Assembly: GCA_038227045.1 (NCBI GenBank)
Contig: JBBRQD010000175.1
Location: 1-8,742, forward strand
Reading direction: 5' to 3'
Origin: JANXLS01 sp038227045
Lineage (GTDB): Bacteria > Planctomycetota > SZUA-567 > H5-PLA8
DNA length: 8,742 nucleotides
In this document: in pieces, positions 1 to 7,939 of the stretch
Position numbering within the stretch: the first letter of the stretch is position 1
How the letters are laid out: every line of letters begins with the position of its first letter
Position numbers and translations under genes: made by a program
Notes under the pieces: model-generated
What the model saw: only the letters and a program-made list of their open reading frames with translations
What the model was told of the DNA's origin: nothing
Database searches by the model: none

Positions 1-259
1 CGACTCCAGCATCCATGGCGGATTTGTTCGCAACATAATAATACAGCGCGTGGCGCTTGCCGGGAATGTTGATGCTATCCCATTCGTCGCGCGGCATGCC
101 GATGATGGCGGCGACATCCAGTGGGTTTGCAGCTTCATATTTGAGCAACTTTTCGTGTTCAGTCTGTTCGCCGTTGACACTGGTTTCCGGCGGCAGGTTG
201 GGCTCGTGTATTTGTGGCCGGTCACGGCTGTAGCGACTGTCTTGGCCACAATCGCGGCG
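1..259 (-). pseudogene. 5'-truncated fragment of an unidentified protein, C-terminus beyond the left edge
   Basis: On the minus strand one frame is open from base 259 down to base 1 (86 codons); a TAA (bases 262-260) lies just upstream. The part below about base 205 reads like real protein: it includes the stretches PPETSVNGEQTEHEKLLKYE, then NPLDVAAIIGMPRDEWDSIN, then IPGKRHALYYYVANKSAMDAG. The first 17 or so codons are arginine-rich and antisense to a convincing membrane helix of the next gene, so the true homology probably begins near base 205. No ATG or GTG occurs before GMPRDEW (only a TTG at EKLLK), and the other two minus frames have stops between about 210 and 290, so the 5' end seems lost, not merely frameshifted. 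I do not recognise the family. It could be the gene the island inserted into or a remnant of an earlier mobile element. Confidence 0.5.
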
Positions 260-904
260 TTATCCGCCGTGGTTAGCGCATGTTATTACGCAAATCGACA
301 GACGGCAATTGCAACTGCTCAGACAAGCATTTTTGAGCAGCAAACCAAGATTCTGGCAGAACAAACGCTTTTGTTTGGCAAACAAAATGAAATCGTAAGC
401 AAGCAGACCGAAGTATTCACGGGCCAAAGTGCCTTAATATTGGGACAGAACCACATTACGGAGCAGCAGACCCACATCGACCTCTTTGACGCAAGGTATG
501 AAATCTACAAGGCGGCCTACGATGCGATCATTACTCTTGCGAAAGGGCGGGAAGTCGATGACGATTGTTACAATGAGTTTGTGGGGTTTTCAATCAAATC
601 TCAGTATCTTTTTGAGTCTGATGTTGTGGACTGCATGTATGGGATTCTTGATACATTGTCAAAGGTTCGTGAATTTGACAAGATGTATCGGACTTCATAT
701 GTAACTGATTCAGACGACGAAGAGTACGATGGAATGCGACAAGTGATATATGGCGACATAAGACCGGATACGCCCAAAATGAGCATTGAGGCACAGGAGA
801 CAATACGTCGTATGCACGATGCTGGCGGGACGTGCGAACTGTTCAAGCGGTATCTGGACTTCAGCAACTGGCATCTGAAATGTGATGTTTCGCGGAAGTG
901 TTAA
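206..904 (+). CDS. Membrane-anchored coiled-coil protein with nine glutamine heptads
   Basis: Predicted 232-residue protein of unknown function. Residues 3-28 form one hydrophobic segment (LWPVTAVATVLATIAALS and on to CYY), a likely N-terminal membrane anchor. Residues 32-94 are nine consecutive heptads each starting with Q, mostly followed by T, with a hydrophobic residue at position 4: QTAIATA, QTSIFEQ, QTKILAE, QTLLFGK, QNEIVSK and so on to QTHIDLF. The C-terminal part (95-232) is a soluble, mainly helical, acidic domain ending near LFKRYLDFSNW. Architecture of one helix, Q-T repeats and an RYEIY-type C-terminal domain is one I associate with uncharacterised bacterial membrane proteins; that is recall, not a search. 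The frame is open back to a GTG at 50, but 50-205 overlaps a more protein-like minus-strand reading, so I chose GTG 206, preceded by GCAGG at a suitable distance; TTG 212 is also possible. The TIR-like gene follows after 40 bases. Confidence 0.62.
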   Translation: MYLWPVTAVATVLATIAALSAVVSACYYANRQTAIATAQTSIFEQQTKILAEQTLLFGKQNEIVSKQTEVFTGQSALILGQNHITEQQTHIDLFDARYEIYKAAYDAIITLAKGREVDDDCYNEFVGFSIKSQYLFESDVVDCMYGILDTLSKVREFDKMYRTSYVTDSDDEEYDGMRQVIYGDIRPDTPKMSIEAQETIRRMHDAGGTCELFKRYLDFSNWHLKCDVSRKC

Positions 905-944
905 CGCCACACTGTTTTCGACGATCTCTTAAAAGGAACGTGTC

Positions 945-1904
945 GTGGACACCATTTTTTATTCTTGGCAATCAGACCTCGAGGCCCGTGTTTCACGACA
1001 TATCATCCAGGATGCGCTCAAGCAGGCAATCAAGGATTTGAAACGTGATCCTAATTTGGCCATTGAAGCCACAATCGATAGGGCGACGGACATGACTGCA
1101 GGCTCGACCGATATTCCAAACGCAATTATGGCGAAGATCGGAAAGGCTCGCGTATTTGTGGCGGACGTGTCGATCATCAATGGGGAGTTGGTAGCCATTG
1201 CGCAGGCCAACCCAAAACAATTTTCTTGCGTACCCGACCGATCGCCAAATCCCAACGTGCTATTTGAGCTCGGCTATGCTGCCGGTGCGATCGGTTGGGA
1301 GCGGACAATTATGGTCATGAACACTGCTTTTGGATGCCTTTCTGAAAGTGAGGGCCTTAATCCGCGAATTGTCCTTCCTTTCGACTTGGGTTATAGGCGA
1401 GTGATGACTTTTTTTCTGGCACCGAACGCAGTAAGTGAAGTGATCAAATCGGCACACTTAGAATTGGTAAAAGACTTTCGAGAAGCGTTGAAGCCGATCT
1501 TTGGACTTCCCGCCACCATTGAGAACTTTTCGCGTCCAGTCATTGTTCTTCACAAAAGTTATTCTCACGCTGGTGAATGCAATTTTGTTGTCAATGCGGA
1601 CGGACGGACGTTTTACAGCCTGCGAGCCGGATTGGTCGGTCGAACAGGAACGGAAACGCATCTAAATGCGCAACCAATTTTGAGTCCGGCCAAAGACATG
1701 AGGGTGACCGTAAACGTCAGGGAGACTTTCCCAATAGAACGCAACACCTTCTATTGTGAATTCAAAACGGGAGACGACCAACACTTTCGTATAGAGCGTG
1801 ACTTCGCATGGATTCGCGCGGAAGACGGCCCGAAGGAAACAGGCGATCATCGAGTTTATCGGCAAGTATCTGGAAAATGGGTTGAAATCAATCCTGCATC
1901 GTAA
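945..1904 (+). CDS. TIR-like domain protein with C-terminal beta-rich domain
   Basis: Predicted 319-residue protein. The N-terminal 150 residues or so resemble TIR/SLOG-like nucleotide-binding domains: an opening strand and loop IFYSWQSD (residues 4-11), a helix, R46 and D50 in the second loop, strand VFVADVS (70-76), and PNVLFELGYAAGAIG (103-117) with E108 where TIR-like NAD hydrolases carry their catalytic glutamate. This supports, but does not prove, NAD cleavage or binding. From about 185 to 319 the protein turns strand-rich (for example CNFVVNADG and VTVNVRETFP), perhaps a sensing or binding domain; I do not recognise it. The GTG start is favoured by AAGGA at 933-937, seven bases upstream, and the domain starts at once. 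It lies 40 bases after the membrane gene and 19 before drmA, so co-transcription is likely. It may be an effector in phage defence; alternatively a nucleoside deoxyribosyltransferase-like fold with another substrate. Confidence 0.72.
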   Translation: MDTIFYSWQSDLEARVSRHIIQDALKQAIKDLKRDPNLAIEATIDRATDMTAGSTDIPNAIMAKIGKARVFVADVSIINGELVAIAQANPKQFSCVPDRSPNPNVLFELGYAAGAIGWERTIMVMNTAFGCLSESEGLNPRIVLPFDLGYRRVMTFFLAPNAVSEVIKSAHLELVKDFREALKPIFGLPATIENFSRPVIVLHKSYSHAGECNFVVNADGRTFYSLRAGLVGRTGTETHLNAQPILSPAKDMRVTVNVRETFPIERNTFYCEFKTGDDQHFRIERDFAWIRAEDGPKETGDHRVYRQVSGKWVEINPAS

Positions 1905-1923
1905 GGTGAGCGAAAGGGTCTTA

Positions 1924-4900
1924 ATGCCATCCGTGAATGTTCGTCAACAACTGCTCGACGCCCTGCGCCTCGACCTGATCGGTCCCGGCAACGACGGCCA
2001 GCTCGCGGCCGAAGCGCTGCCGCGCACACGCCCGGAGAGCTGGTATCTCACCGGCTTTCTCGTCCCCACCGACTCCCCTGACGGCCAGAAGTACGACAAC
2101 GAATCGGAAGACACCGCGGACGCCGGCGGCGAATCCGGCAGCGGCGACGACGCGAGCACACCCGAACCGGCTTCGGCGCGCCGGGCGTATTTGCCTTCGT
2201 CAATGGGAATCAGTGTGATTGCGTCCGGTGCGAAACAGCTTTGGAAAATAACGGCGCGCTGGGGCGATTACAAGAAGATCGGCGACAATTGGACACGCTC
2301 GCCACGGCTGGAAACTGTCGAGATCAATGTCCCACAGACTTCAAAGTTACCCGTCAAGAAAGCCGTTCCCAACAGCGGCGGTTTGCAGATCGTGCTGGCG
2401 GTCAAGCCCGTCAACACCGACGGAATGCCCGGCGGACTGCTGCCGAAAGGTGCGTGCTCGGTCTCGGTTTTCCTGGTCAACGAACGCACGCCCAAGCCGG
2501 ACGAATTGCGCGATGAGGCGAATGCTTTTCAGGCAGAATTGGAAATACAGACGCCAGAGTCGCTGGTCGCCCGCCCGAATCTGCGCGGCCTCGAATTGGA
2601 CGATCCCGACGAACGCGTCAACGACCTTTTGTTCCGCAACGACTTTGAATACGCGGTGGGGCACGGCGTTTCGACGCACGCGCATCTCGAAGCGGACGGG
2701 TCATGCAAAAAAGTCACGACGCGCTGGATTCCCGACGCGGAAGTCGAGCGCGTGGCTCCGGCGGAGATCAAAGGCGTTGAACTGGAAATGGAAACGCTGG
2801 CCGCGCTGAAGGACGGCGCGGACGTTCAGGCCAAACTCGGGCCGCTGGTGACGCAATACAAACTTTGGATCGAGCAGCAGAACAATGCCACGAAGCTGCC
2901 CGTGGCGCGCCGGCAGGAAGTGGCCGAGGTGCTCATAAACAAGGCGCGTGTGGCGGCGAAACGCATTGGCGAAGGTATTGAGTTACTGAACGATCCGCAG
3001 GCGCTGGAAGCGTTTCGGATTGCCAATAAGTGCATGGCCACCCAGGCGCGTCAGCGCTTCGGGCCGCAAGCGGGCGGCAAGGCGGCGGACGTGAAACCGC
3101 CGAAGTGGCGTCCATTTCAGTTGGCGTTTATCTTGATGAATCTGCCGGGCATCGCCGATCCGCTGCATCCTGATCGAACGACGGTGGACCTGTTGTTCTT
3201 CCCGACTGGCGGCGGCAAGACCGAAGCGTATCTCGGCTTGGCCGCGTTCACTCTGGTACTGCGGCGGCTCAGGAATCCGAAGATCGCTTCGGCGGGATTG
3301 AGCGTGCTGATGCGCTACACTCTGCGCCTGCTCACGCTGGACCAACTCGGCCGCGCCGCCACGCTGATCTGTGCGCTGGAACTGGAGCGCCAGCAGGATG
3401 TCGAAAAGCTGGGTGAATGGCCCTTTGAAATCGGCCTGTGGGTCGGGCAAGCCGCGACGCCCAATCGCATGGGACGTAAGGGCGACAAGGACAGTTACTC
3501 GGCCCGGACGCGCACGATTGCGTTTCTCAACGACGACCGCAAACCGTCGCCGATCCCGCTGGAAAACTGTCCGTGGTGCGGCACGAAGTTTAAGTCGAAT
3601 TCGTTTCAACTGATCCCCAACCCGGACCAGCCCAAAGACCTGCGCGTGCGCTGCGCCAACCGGTACTGCGAATTCTCCGGCAACCGGCATCTGCCGATTT
3701 TGTCCGTGGACGAGCCGATCTACCGCAGGCTGCCGTGCTTCCTGATCGCGACCGTGGACAAGTTCGCGGCGTTGCCGTGGACGGGAGAAGTGGGCGGATT
3801 CTTTGGCAAGGTTGAGCGGCACGACAAAGATGGGTTTTACGGCCCGTGTCATCCCGCCAACGGAATGCCGATGGCCAAACCGCTGCTCCCGCCGGATTTG
3901 GTGATCCAGGACGAACTGCATCTGATCTCGGGGCCGATGGGCACGATGGTGGGGCTGTACGAAACGGCATTGGACGCGCTGTGCGAGCGGGAAGTCGGCG
4001 GGAAGAAAGTGCGGCCGAAGATCGTGGCGTCCACCGCGACGGTGCGCCGCGCCGAAAGCCAAATCCGTGCGCTGTTCGACCGACAACTCGTGGACATCTT
4101 TCCGCCGCCCGGCCCCGACCGCCGCGACACATTTTTCGCGCGCACGCATTCGACGCAAGAGAGCAACGCGCGCATGTACGTCGGCGTCGCAGCGCAAGGC
4201 CGCAGTCCCAAGCGCGTCATGCTGCGCACGTACTTGGCGTTGATGGCAGCGGCAAAGAAGGCATACCGTGACAATGGCGGGGACGCCGCCGCAACGAATC
4301 CCGCCGACCCGTACATGACGCTGCTGGGCTATTACAACAGCTTGCGCGAGCTGGGCGGCAGCCGTCGCATCGTTGAAGACGAAGTGACCACGAGCTTGGC
4401 CGGGTACTCGAACCGTAGGCGCGTGGGCGAGAAGGAAGGCAGCTTCGCCGACCGCCGCATCGGATACGAGGTGCTGGAACTGACTTCGCGCGTCAGCACC
4501 GATAAGGTTTCCGACGCCAAGCGGCGGCTCGCGCAGCCCTTCCGCGAAAAGGATCATGTTGACGTGGCGCTGGCGACGAACATGATCTCAGTCGGGCTGG
4601 ACATTACCCGGTTGGGCTTGATGGTGGTTTACGGCCAGCCGAAAACCAGCGCCGAATACATCCAGGCGACCAGCCGTGTGGGACGCGACGCGGAACGCCC
4701 CGGACTGGTCGTCACGATCCTGAACATTCACAAGCCGCGCGACCGATCGCATTACGAGCGCTTCCATTGTTACCACCAATCGTTCTACCGCAGCGTGGAA
4801 GCGACCAGTGTGACGCCGTTCTCGCCGCGCGCGTTGGATCGCGGACTTGCGGCTACAGTCGTGGCGCTGGCCCGGCAAGGACACAAGCCGATGACGCCGC

Positions 4901-5283
4901 CGAAGGGTGCCGGCGCAATCTTGAGCGAACGCGGCAAGCTGGCGTTCGTGGTCGAGGAACTGGTGCGGCGCGCCGAGGTTCACGAACGCGCGGATTTGGT
5001 GGGGCTCAAAGACAAAATACGGGCGCGCGTATCGCAGTTGCTGGACAATTGGGAAAAGATCGCGCACGAGCTGCAGCAGAGCAGCAGCCAGTTGCAGTAC
5101 CAGACTGAAGTCGGCGGCGCGCAACGGCTGCTGTACGATTTCCTGGATCAGGAGCTGAAAAAGAAGCCGGCGATGTATCAGGATTTTAGAGCCAACCGGT
5201 CCATGCGCGACGTGGAGCCGAGCGTGAATCTGTGGCTGAAGACGCTGGACAACGTGGCCATCGAGCCAGAGGCCGAAGAATGA
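1924..5283 (+). CDS. drmA: DISARM helicase DrmA
   Basis: Predicted 1119-residue SF2-type helicase, the large subunit of the DISARM anti-phage system, which acts with DrmB on DNA. An N-terminal domain opens with QQLLDALRLDLIGPG and contains an acidic, low-complexity loop (about 58-82, rich in D, E, G and S) that may correspond to the trigger loop described in the DrmAB structure. Helicase motifs in order: Walker A PTGGGKT (427-433, K432), DExH box DELH (663-666), STAT (703-706), and motifs V/VI ending QATSRVGR (914-921). Between Walker A and DELH lies a four-cysteine zinc-ribbon-like site (C549, C552, C577, C582). ATG 1924 is preferred: GAAAGGG lies about six bases upstream and translation runs straight into the conserved N-terminus. 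GTG 1906 is possible; GTG 1798 would overlap the TIR-like gene by over 100 bases. It overlaps drmB by ATGA, implying coupled translation. Other DUF1998-associated helicases, as in Druantia, are the main alternative, but the trio with drmB and drmC favours DISARM. Confidence 0.88.
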   Translation: MPSVNVRQQLLDALRLDLIGPGNDGQLAAEALPRTRPESWYLTGFLVPTDSPDGQKYDNESEDTADAGGESGSGDDASTPEPASARRAYLPSSMGISVIASGAKQLWKITARWGDYKKIGDNWTRSPRLETVEINVPQTSKLPVKKAVPNSGGLQIVLAVKPVNTDGMPGGLLPKGACSVSVFLVNERTPKPDELRDEANAFQAELEIQTPESLVARPNLRGLELDDPDERVNDLLFRNDFEYAVGHGVSTHAHLEADGSCKKVTTRWIPDAEVERVAPAEIKGVELEMETLAALKDGADVQAKLGPLVTQYKLWIEQQNNATKLPVARRQEVAEVLINKARVAAKRIGEGIELLNDPQALEAFRIANKCMATQARQRFGPQAGGKAADVKPPKWRPFQLAFILMNLPGIADPLHPDRTTVDLLFFPTGGGKTEAYLGLAAFTLVLRRLRNPKIASAGLSVLMRYTLRLLTLDQLGRAATLICALELERQQDVEKLGEWPFEIGLWVGQAATPNRMGRKGDKDSYSARTRTIAFLNDDRKPSPIPLENCPWCGTKFKSNSFQLIPNPDQPKDLRVRCANRYCEFSGNRHLPILSVDEPIYRRLPCFLIATVDKFAALPWTGEVGGFFGKVERHDKDGFYGPCHPANGMPMAKPLLPPDLVIQDELHLISGPMGTMVGLYETALDALCEREVGGKKVRPKIVASTATVRRAESQIRALFDRQLVDIFPPPGPDRRDTFFARTHSTQESNARMYVGVAAQGRSPKRVMLRTYLALMAAAKKAYRDNGGDAAATNPADPYMTLLGYYNSLRELGGSRRIVEDEVTTSLAGYSNRRRVGEKEGSFADRRIGYEVLELTSRVSTDKVSDAKRRLAQPFREKDHVDVALATNMISVGLDITRLGLMVVYGQPKTSAEYIQATSRVGRDAERPGLVVTILNIHKPRDRSHYERFHCYHQSFYRSVEATSVTPFSPRALDRGLAATVVALARQGHKPMTPPKGAGAILSERGKLAFVVEELVRRAEVHERADLVGLKDKIRARVSQLLDNWEKIAHELQQSSSQLQYQTEVGGAQRLLYDFLDQELKKKPAMYQDFRANRSMRDVEPSVNLWLKTLDNVAIEPEAEE

Positions 5284-7100
5284 GCAAAAAACCGCACGGC
5301 CAACTCAGACAGGGCCAAGTCATCACCACGTTCGGTCCGGGTTCACTGGTCGATCTGCCGAATTATTCGGTCATGATGGGTGGGCTGGATCATTGGTCGC
5401 CGGCCGGCCGCGAGGAAATTCACGAGCCGCGCTTGGTCGCGAAGCTGAAATTATTGTTGAGCACGCCGGAAGCGCCGTTGACCGATTTAAAGCTGTTCTC
5501 GCCACCGCGCGATTTGGAAGACGGCTTCGACGACAGCACCGGAATCACAGCGTGGCAGTTTCCCGAATGGTTCATCACACAGGATGTCGAAGACAGCGAA
5601 CGAACCGGCACGACGCGCTCGCGACTGCTGGTACATCGGCGGGCGCTGAGTCGCGGGAAGTTCATCGACGCAGATAAGCGCAAGCGGCCCGTGGTGCCGG
5701 TGCGATTTGTGCAGGCGTGCCGCAAAGGGCACATTGGCGACATCGACTGGCGCGCCTATGCGCATCGCGGGCCGACGAGTTGTTCGCGCCAAATGTGGCT
5801 CGACGAGCGTGGCACCAGCGGCGACTTGTCGGAGATCGTGATCCGCTGCGAATGCAAAATGGAACGGCCCATGCTTGAGGCGACGATTATTGGAACGCTG
5901 GGGCATTGTGACGGCGCACGCCCCTGGCTGGGACCGTACACGAAAGAGAAATGCGGGGAGCCCAACCGCCTGTTGGTTCGCACCGCAAGCAACGCGTACT
6001 TTCCGCAGGTCATGAGCGTGATTTCGCTGCCCGACCGCAAGGAGGCGATCACGAAGGCGGTGAATCGCGTCTGGGACAATCTGGAACCCGTCGAAACGAT
6101 TGACGAACTCAAATATGAGCGGAAGAAAGCAAGCGTAAAGGCCGCGCTGGAAGGCTTGACGGATGCCGAAGTCATGGCGGAGATCAACGAGCGAAAAGCG
6201 CCAGTGTTTTTGGAAGGCCAGCAAAAGACAATCAAGCAGGCCGAATTGGAAACGCTGCTATCCTGCAAGGACGAATTGGGCGAGGACAGGCCGGACGGGA
6301 ATTTCTACGCGCGTAATCTTCCAGCGGACAAGTGGCGCTCAAAGCCGTGGATGAAAAACGTCGAACGCGTGGTCCTGCTGCACCGTATGCGGGAAGTGAC
6401 TGCGCAAGTCGGCTTTACTCGCTTCGAGGTTTCGTCGCCCGACAAGGACGGCGAGTTGGACATGGGCGTAGCGCGTGCGTCGTTGGCGCGCGAAATTCAA
6501 TGGCTGCCCGCCAACGAGAATCGCGGCGAAGGCGTGTTCATCGCCTTTAAAAAGGAAGCCATTGAAAAGTGGGAGCAGCGCGACGAGGTACTCAAGCGCG
6601 GCGTCACATTGCGAAACGGGTTCGAGAGCTGGAAATTCGAGCACACCGGCACGAAGCGAATCTTCCCGGGTCTTCCCTACATCATGCTACACTCGCTATC
6701 GCACCTGTTGCTTACGGCGGTTTCGCTCGAATGCGGCTACCCGGCAAGCTCCATCCGGGAACGAGTCTACGCGTCCAGCGCAGGCTACGGCATTCTGCTT
6801 CACACCGGCACACAGGATGCCGAAGGAACACTCGGCGGCTTGATCGAGGTTGGGCGTCGCATCAGCGAACACGTTCACGCCGCATTGGAATTGGGACAAC
6901 TCTGCTCCAACGATCCGGTGTGCGCCCAGCATGAGCCAGCGCACATTCAGGAACGGCGCTTCCTGAGCGGAGCGGCGTGCCACGGATGCGTCTTGATCGC
7001 GGAAACGTCCTGCGAGCAAAGCAACGATTTTCTGGATCGCGCGTTGGTGCTGCCAACGCTGTCGAATCTCGGCGCTGAGTTTTTCGCGATGGAGTCCTGA
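5280..7100 (+). CDS. drmB: DISARM DUF1998 protein DrmB
   Basis: Predicted 606-residue partner of DrmA. In DISARM the two form a complex that binds and inhibits incoming DNA. The N-terminus (GQLRQGQVITTFGPGSLVDL) is typical of this family. A first cysteine/histidine cluster lies at C147, H151 (ACRKGH), C168, C190, C192 (RCECK), C210 and C225, probably binding zinc. A charged helical stretch follows (about 255-345). The C-terminal DUF1998 region begins around GLPYIMLHSLSHLLL and includes YGILLHTGTQDAEGTLGG and a second cysteine cluster, C542, C548, C567, C570 and C578, ending about 28 residues before the stop. Start ATG 5280 overlaps the drmA stop as ATGA, the usual coupled arrangement; the frame is open to 5232 but that part lies inside drmA. 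The stop overlaps the drmC start by one base. Length, both cysteine clusters and gene order agree with intact DrmB. Confidence 0.87.
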   Translation: MSKKPHGQLRQGQVITTFGPGSLVDLPNYSVMMGGLDHWSPAGREEIHEPRLVAKLKLLLSTPEAPLTDLKLFSPPRDLEDGFDDSTGITAWQFPEWFITQDVEDSERTGTTRSRLLVHRRALSRGKFIDADKRKRPVVPVRFVQACRKGHIGDIDWRAYAHRGPTSCSRQMWLDERGTSGDLSEIVIRCECKMERPMLEATIIGTLGHCDGARPWLGPYTKEKCGEPNRLLVRTASNAYFPQVMSVISLPDRKEAITKAVNRVWDNLEPVETIDELKYERKKASVKAALEGLTDAEVMAEINERKAPVFLEGQQKTIKQAELETLLSCKDELGEDRPDGNFYARNLPADKWRSKPWMKNVERVVLLHRMREVTAQVGFTRFEVSSPDKDGELDMGVARASLAREIQWLPANENRGEGVFIAFKKEAIEKWEQRDEVLKRGVTLRNGFESWKFEHTGTKRIFPGLPYIMLHSLSHLLLTAVSLECGYPASSIRERVYASSAGYGILLHTGTQDAEGTLGGLIEVGRRISEHVHAALELGQLCSNDPVCAQHEPAHIQERRFLSGAACHGCVLIAETSCEQSNDFLDRALVLPTLSNLGAEFFAMES

Positions 7101-7900
7101 TGCTTGAAGTGATTCAGACACTTTCCGAGCGGGAACTCACGAACATCGCCAGCGCGCTGCGGACGGGGCGGCTGTGCGATCCGTTTTCGCCGTTGCTGCT
7201 CAAGCCGTTTTGCAATCAGGCAAACCTTGCGCCTGTCGGGACGCTACTGGCGAAAATGAACGCGGAAGGCTTGAAGCCCCAGCACATGGCGCTGGTGTTC
7301 GAGTCGGCAGCAATGACTCATCAGCGGTTAGCCGATACACGTGAAAAACTCGAACTGGTCTGGACGGGTCCAAACGCCGGCAACTCGCACGAACGCGACA
7401 CGGGCGTCGTGGTGCGGGAACTTTTTTCAACGGCACAGCGCGATGTCTTGATCGCGTGTTTTGCCATCTACCAGGGTGAGTCGCTCTTTCAAATCCTGGC
7501 GGAACGCATGGACAGCAACCCCGATCTTCGCGTGCGCATGTTCTTGAACATTCAACGCGGTTGGAGCGACACCGCGGAAAGCAGCGAGCTTGTGCGCCGG
7601 TATGCGGCCGATTTCAAAGCCAAGCACTGGTCCGGCAAACGGCTGCCGGAAATATTTTACGATCCGCGTGCGTTGTCGACCGACACAAAGCAGCGGGCCA
7701 ACCTTCATGCGAAATCTGTTGTGATTGACGGCCAGACTTCATTCGTATCATCGGCAAATTTAACGGAAGCTGCGCAACTTCGAAATATTGAGTTGGGCGT
7801 GGTAATACAATCGAAATCAATTGCAACGAAGATATGTGAGTATTTCGACGCAATGCTGCACGTTGGCGCATTGCTGCCGCTTCCAATTATCCAGGTATAG
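7100..7900 (+). CDS. drmC: DISARM phospholipase D-family protein DrmC
   Basis: Predicted 266-residue PLD-superfamily protein, the third core DISARM gene. One HxKx4D motif is clear, LHAKSVVID with H203, K205 and D210, followed by SSANLTEA and RNIELGVVI, the usual asparagine and glutamate-bearing tail of PLD nuclease domains. The first half holds the matching strand and helix pattern (VRELFSTAQRDVLIACFAIY, then LRVRMFLNI) but no second HKD, so an active site would need a dimer, as in single-HKD nucleases such as Nuc. PLD proteins act on phosphodiester bonds; in published DISARM work DrmC was reported as dispensable or accessory for protection. The ATG overlaps the drmB stop by one base (TGATG), so translation is probably coupled. 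From about 7735 to the stop the codons become more AT-rich than the rest of the operon. Two hairpins follow the gene. Confidence 0.85.
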   Translation: MLEVIQTLSERELTNIASALRTGRLCDPFSPLLLKPFCNQANLAPVGTLLAKMNAEGLKPQHMALVFESAAMTHQRLADTREKLELVWTGPNAGNSHERDTGVVVRELFSTAQRDVLIACFAIYQGESLFQILAERMDSNPDLRVRMFLNIQRGWSDTAESSELVRRYAADFKAKHWSGKRLPEIFYDPRALSTDTKQRANLHAKSVVIDGQTSFVSSANLTEAAQLRNIELGVVIQSKSIATKICEYFDAMLHVGALLPLPIIQV

Positions 7901-7904
7901 ATTA

Positions 7905-7923
7905 GCGGGACGAGTCGTCCTGC
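7905..7923 (+). other. Hairpin directly after drmC
   Basis: Stem of eight pairs, 7905-7912 against 7916-7923, with one G-U pair and an AGT loop, starting four bases after the drmC stop codon. It has no T-run after it, so alone it is not a typical intrinsic terminator. It may protect the 3' end of the operon transcript or act with the next hairpin; alternatively it is a small palindromic binding site or junction scar. Confidence 0.4.
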
Positions 7924-7939
7924 CGCCGTGTGGCCATCA

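Noticed and set aside
50..205. N-terminal extension of the membrane protein to GTG 50
   Set aside because: The minus-strand translation of the same bases looks far more like real protein, and the membrane helix starts naturally just after GTG 206.
1798..1923. Upstream extension of drmA to GTG 1798
   Set aside because: The extra 42 codons lie mostly inside the TIR-like gene, are basic and low in protein character, and the conserved DrmA N-terminus starts just after ATG 1924, which has a ribosome binding site.
2983..4557. Long minus-strand open frame of 524 codons opposite drmA
   Set aside because: It is arginine-, alanine- and histidine-rich in the way antisense readings of GC-rich genes are, has no recognisable domain, and lies wholly opposite conserved helicase motifs.
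5487..6224. Minus-strand frame of 245 codons opposite drmB
   Set aside because: Shadow of drmB with no start signal or recognisable motif.
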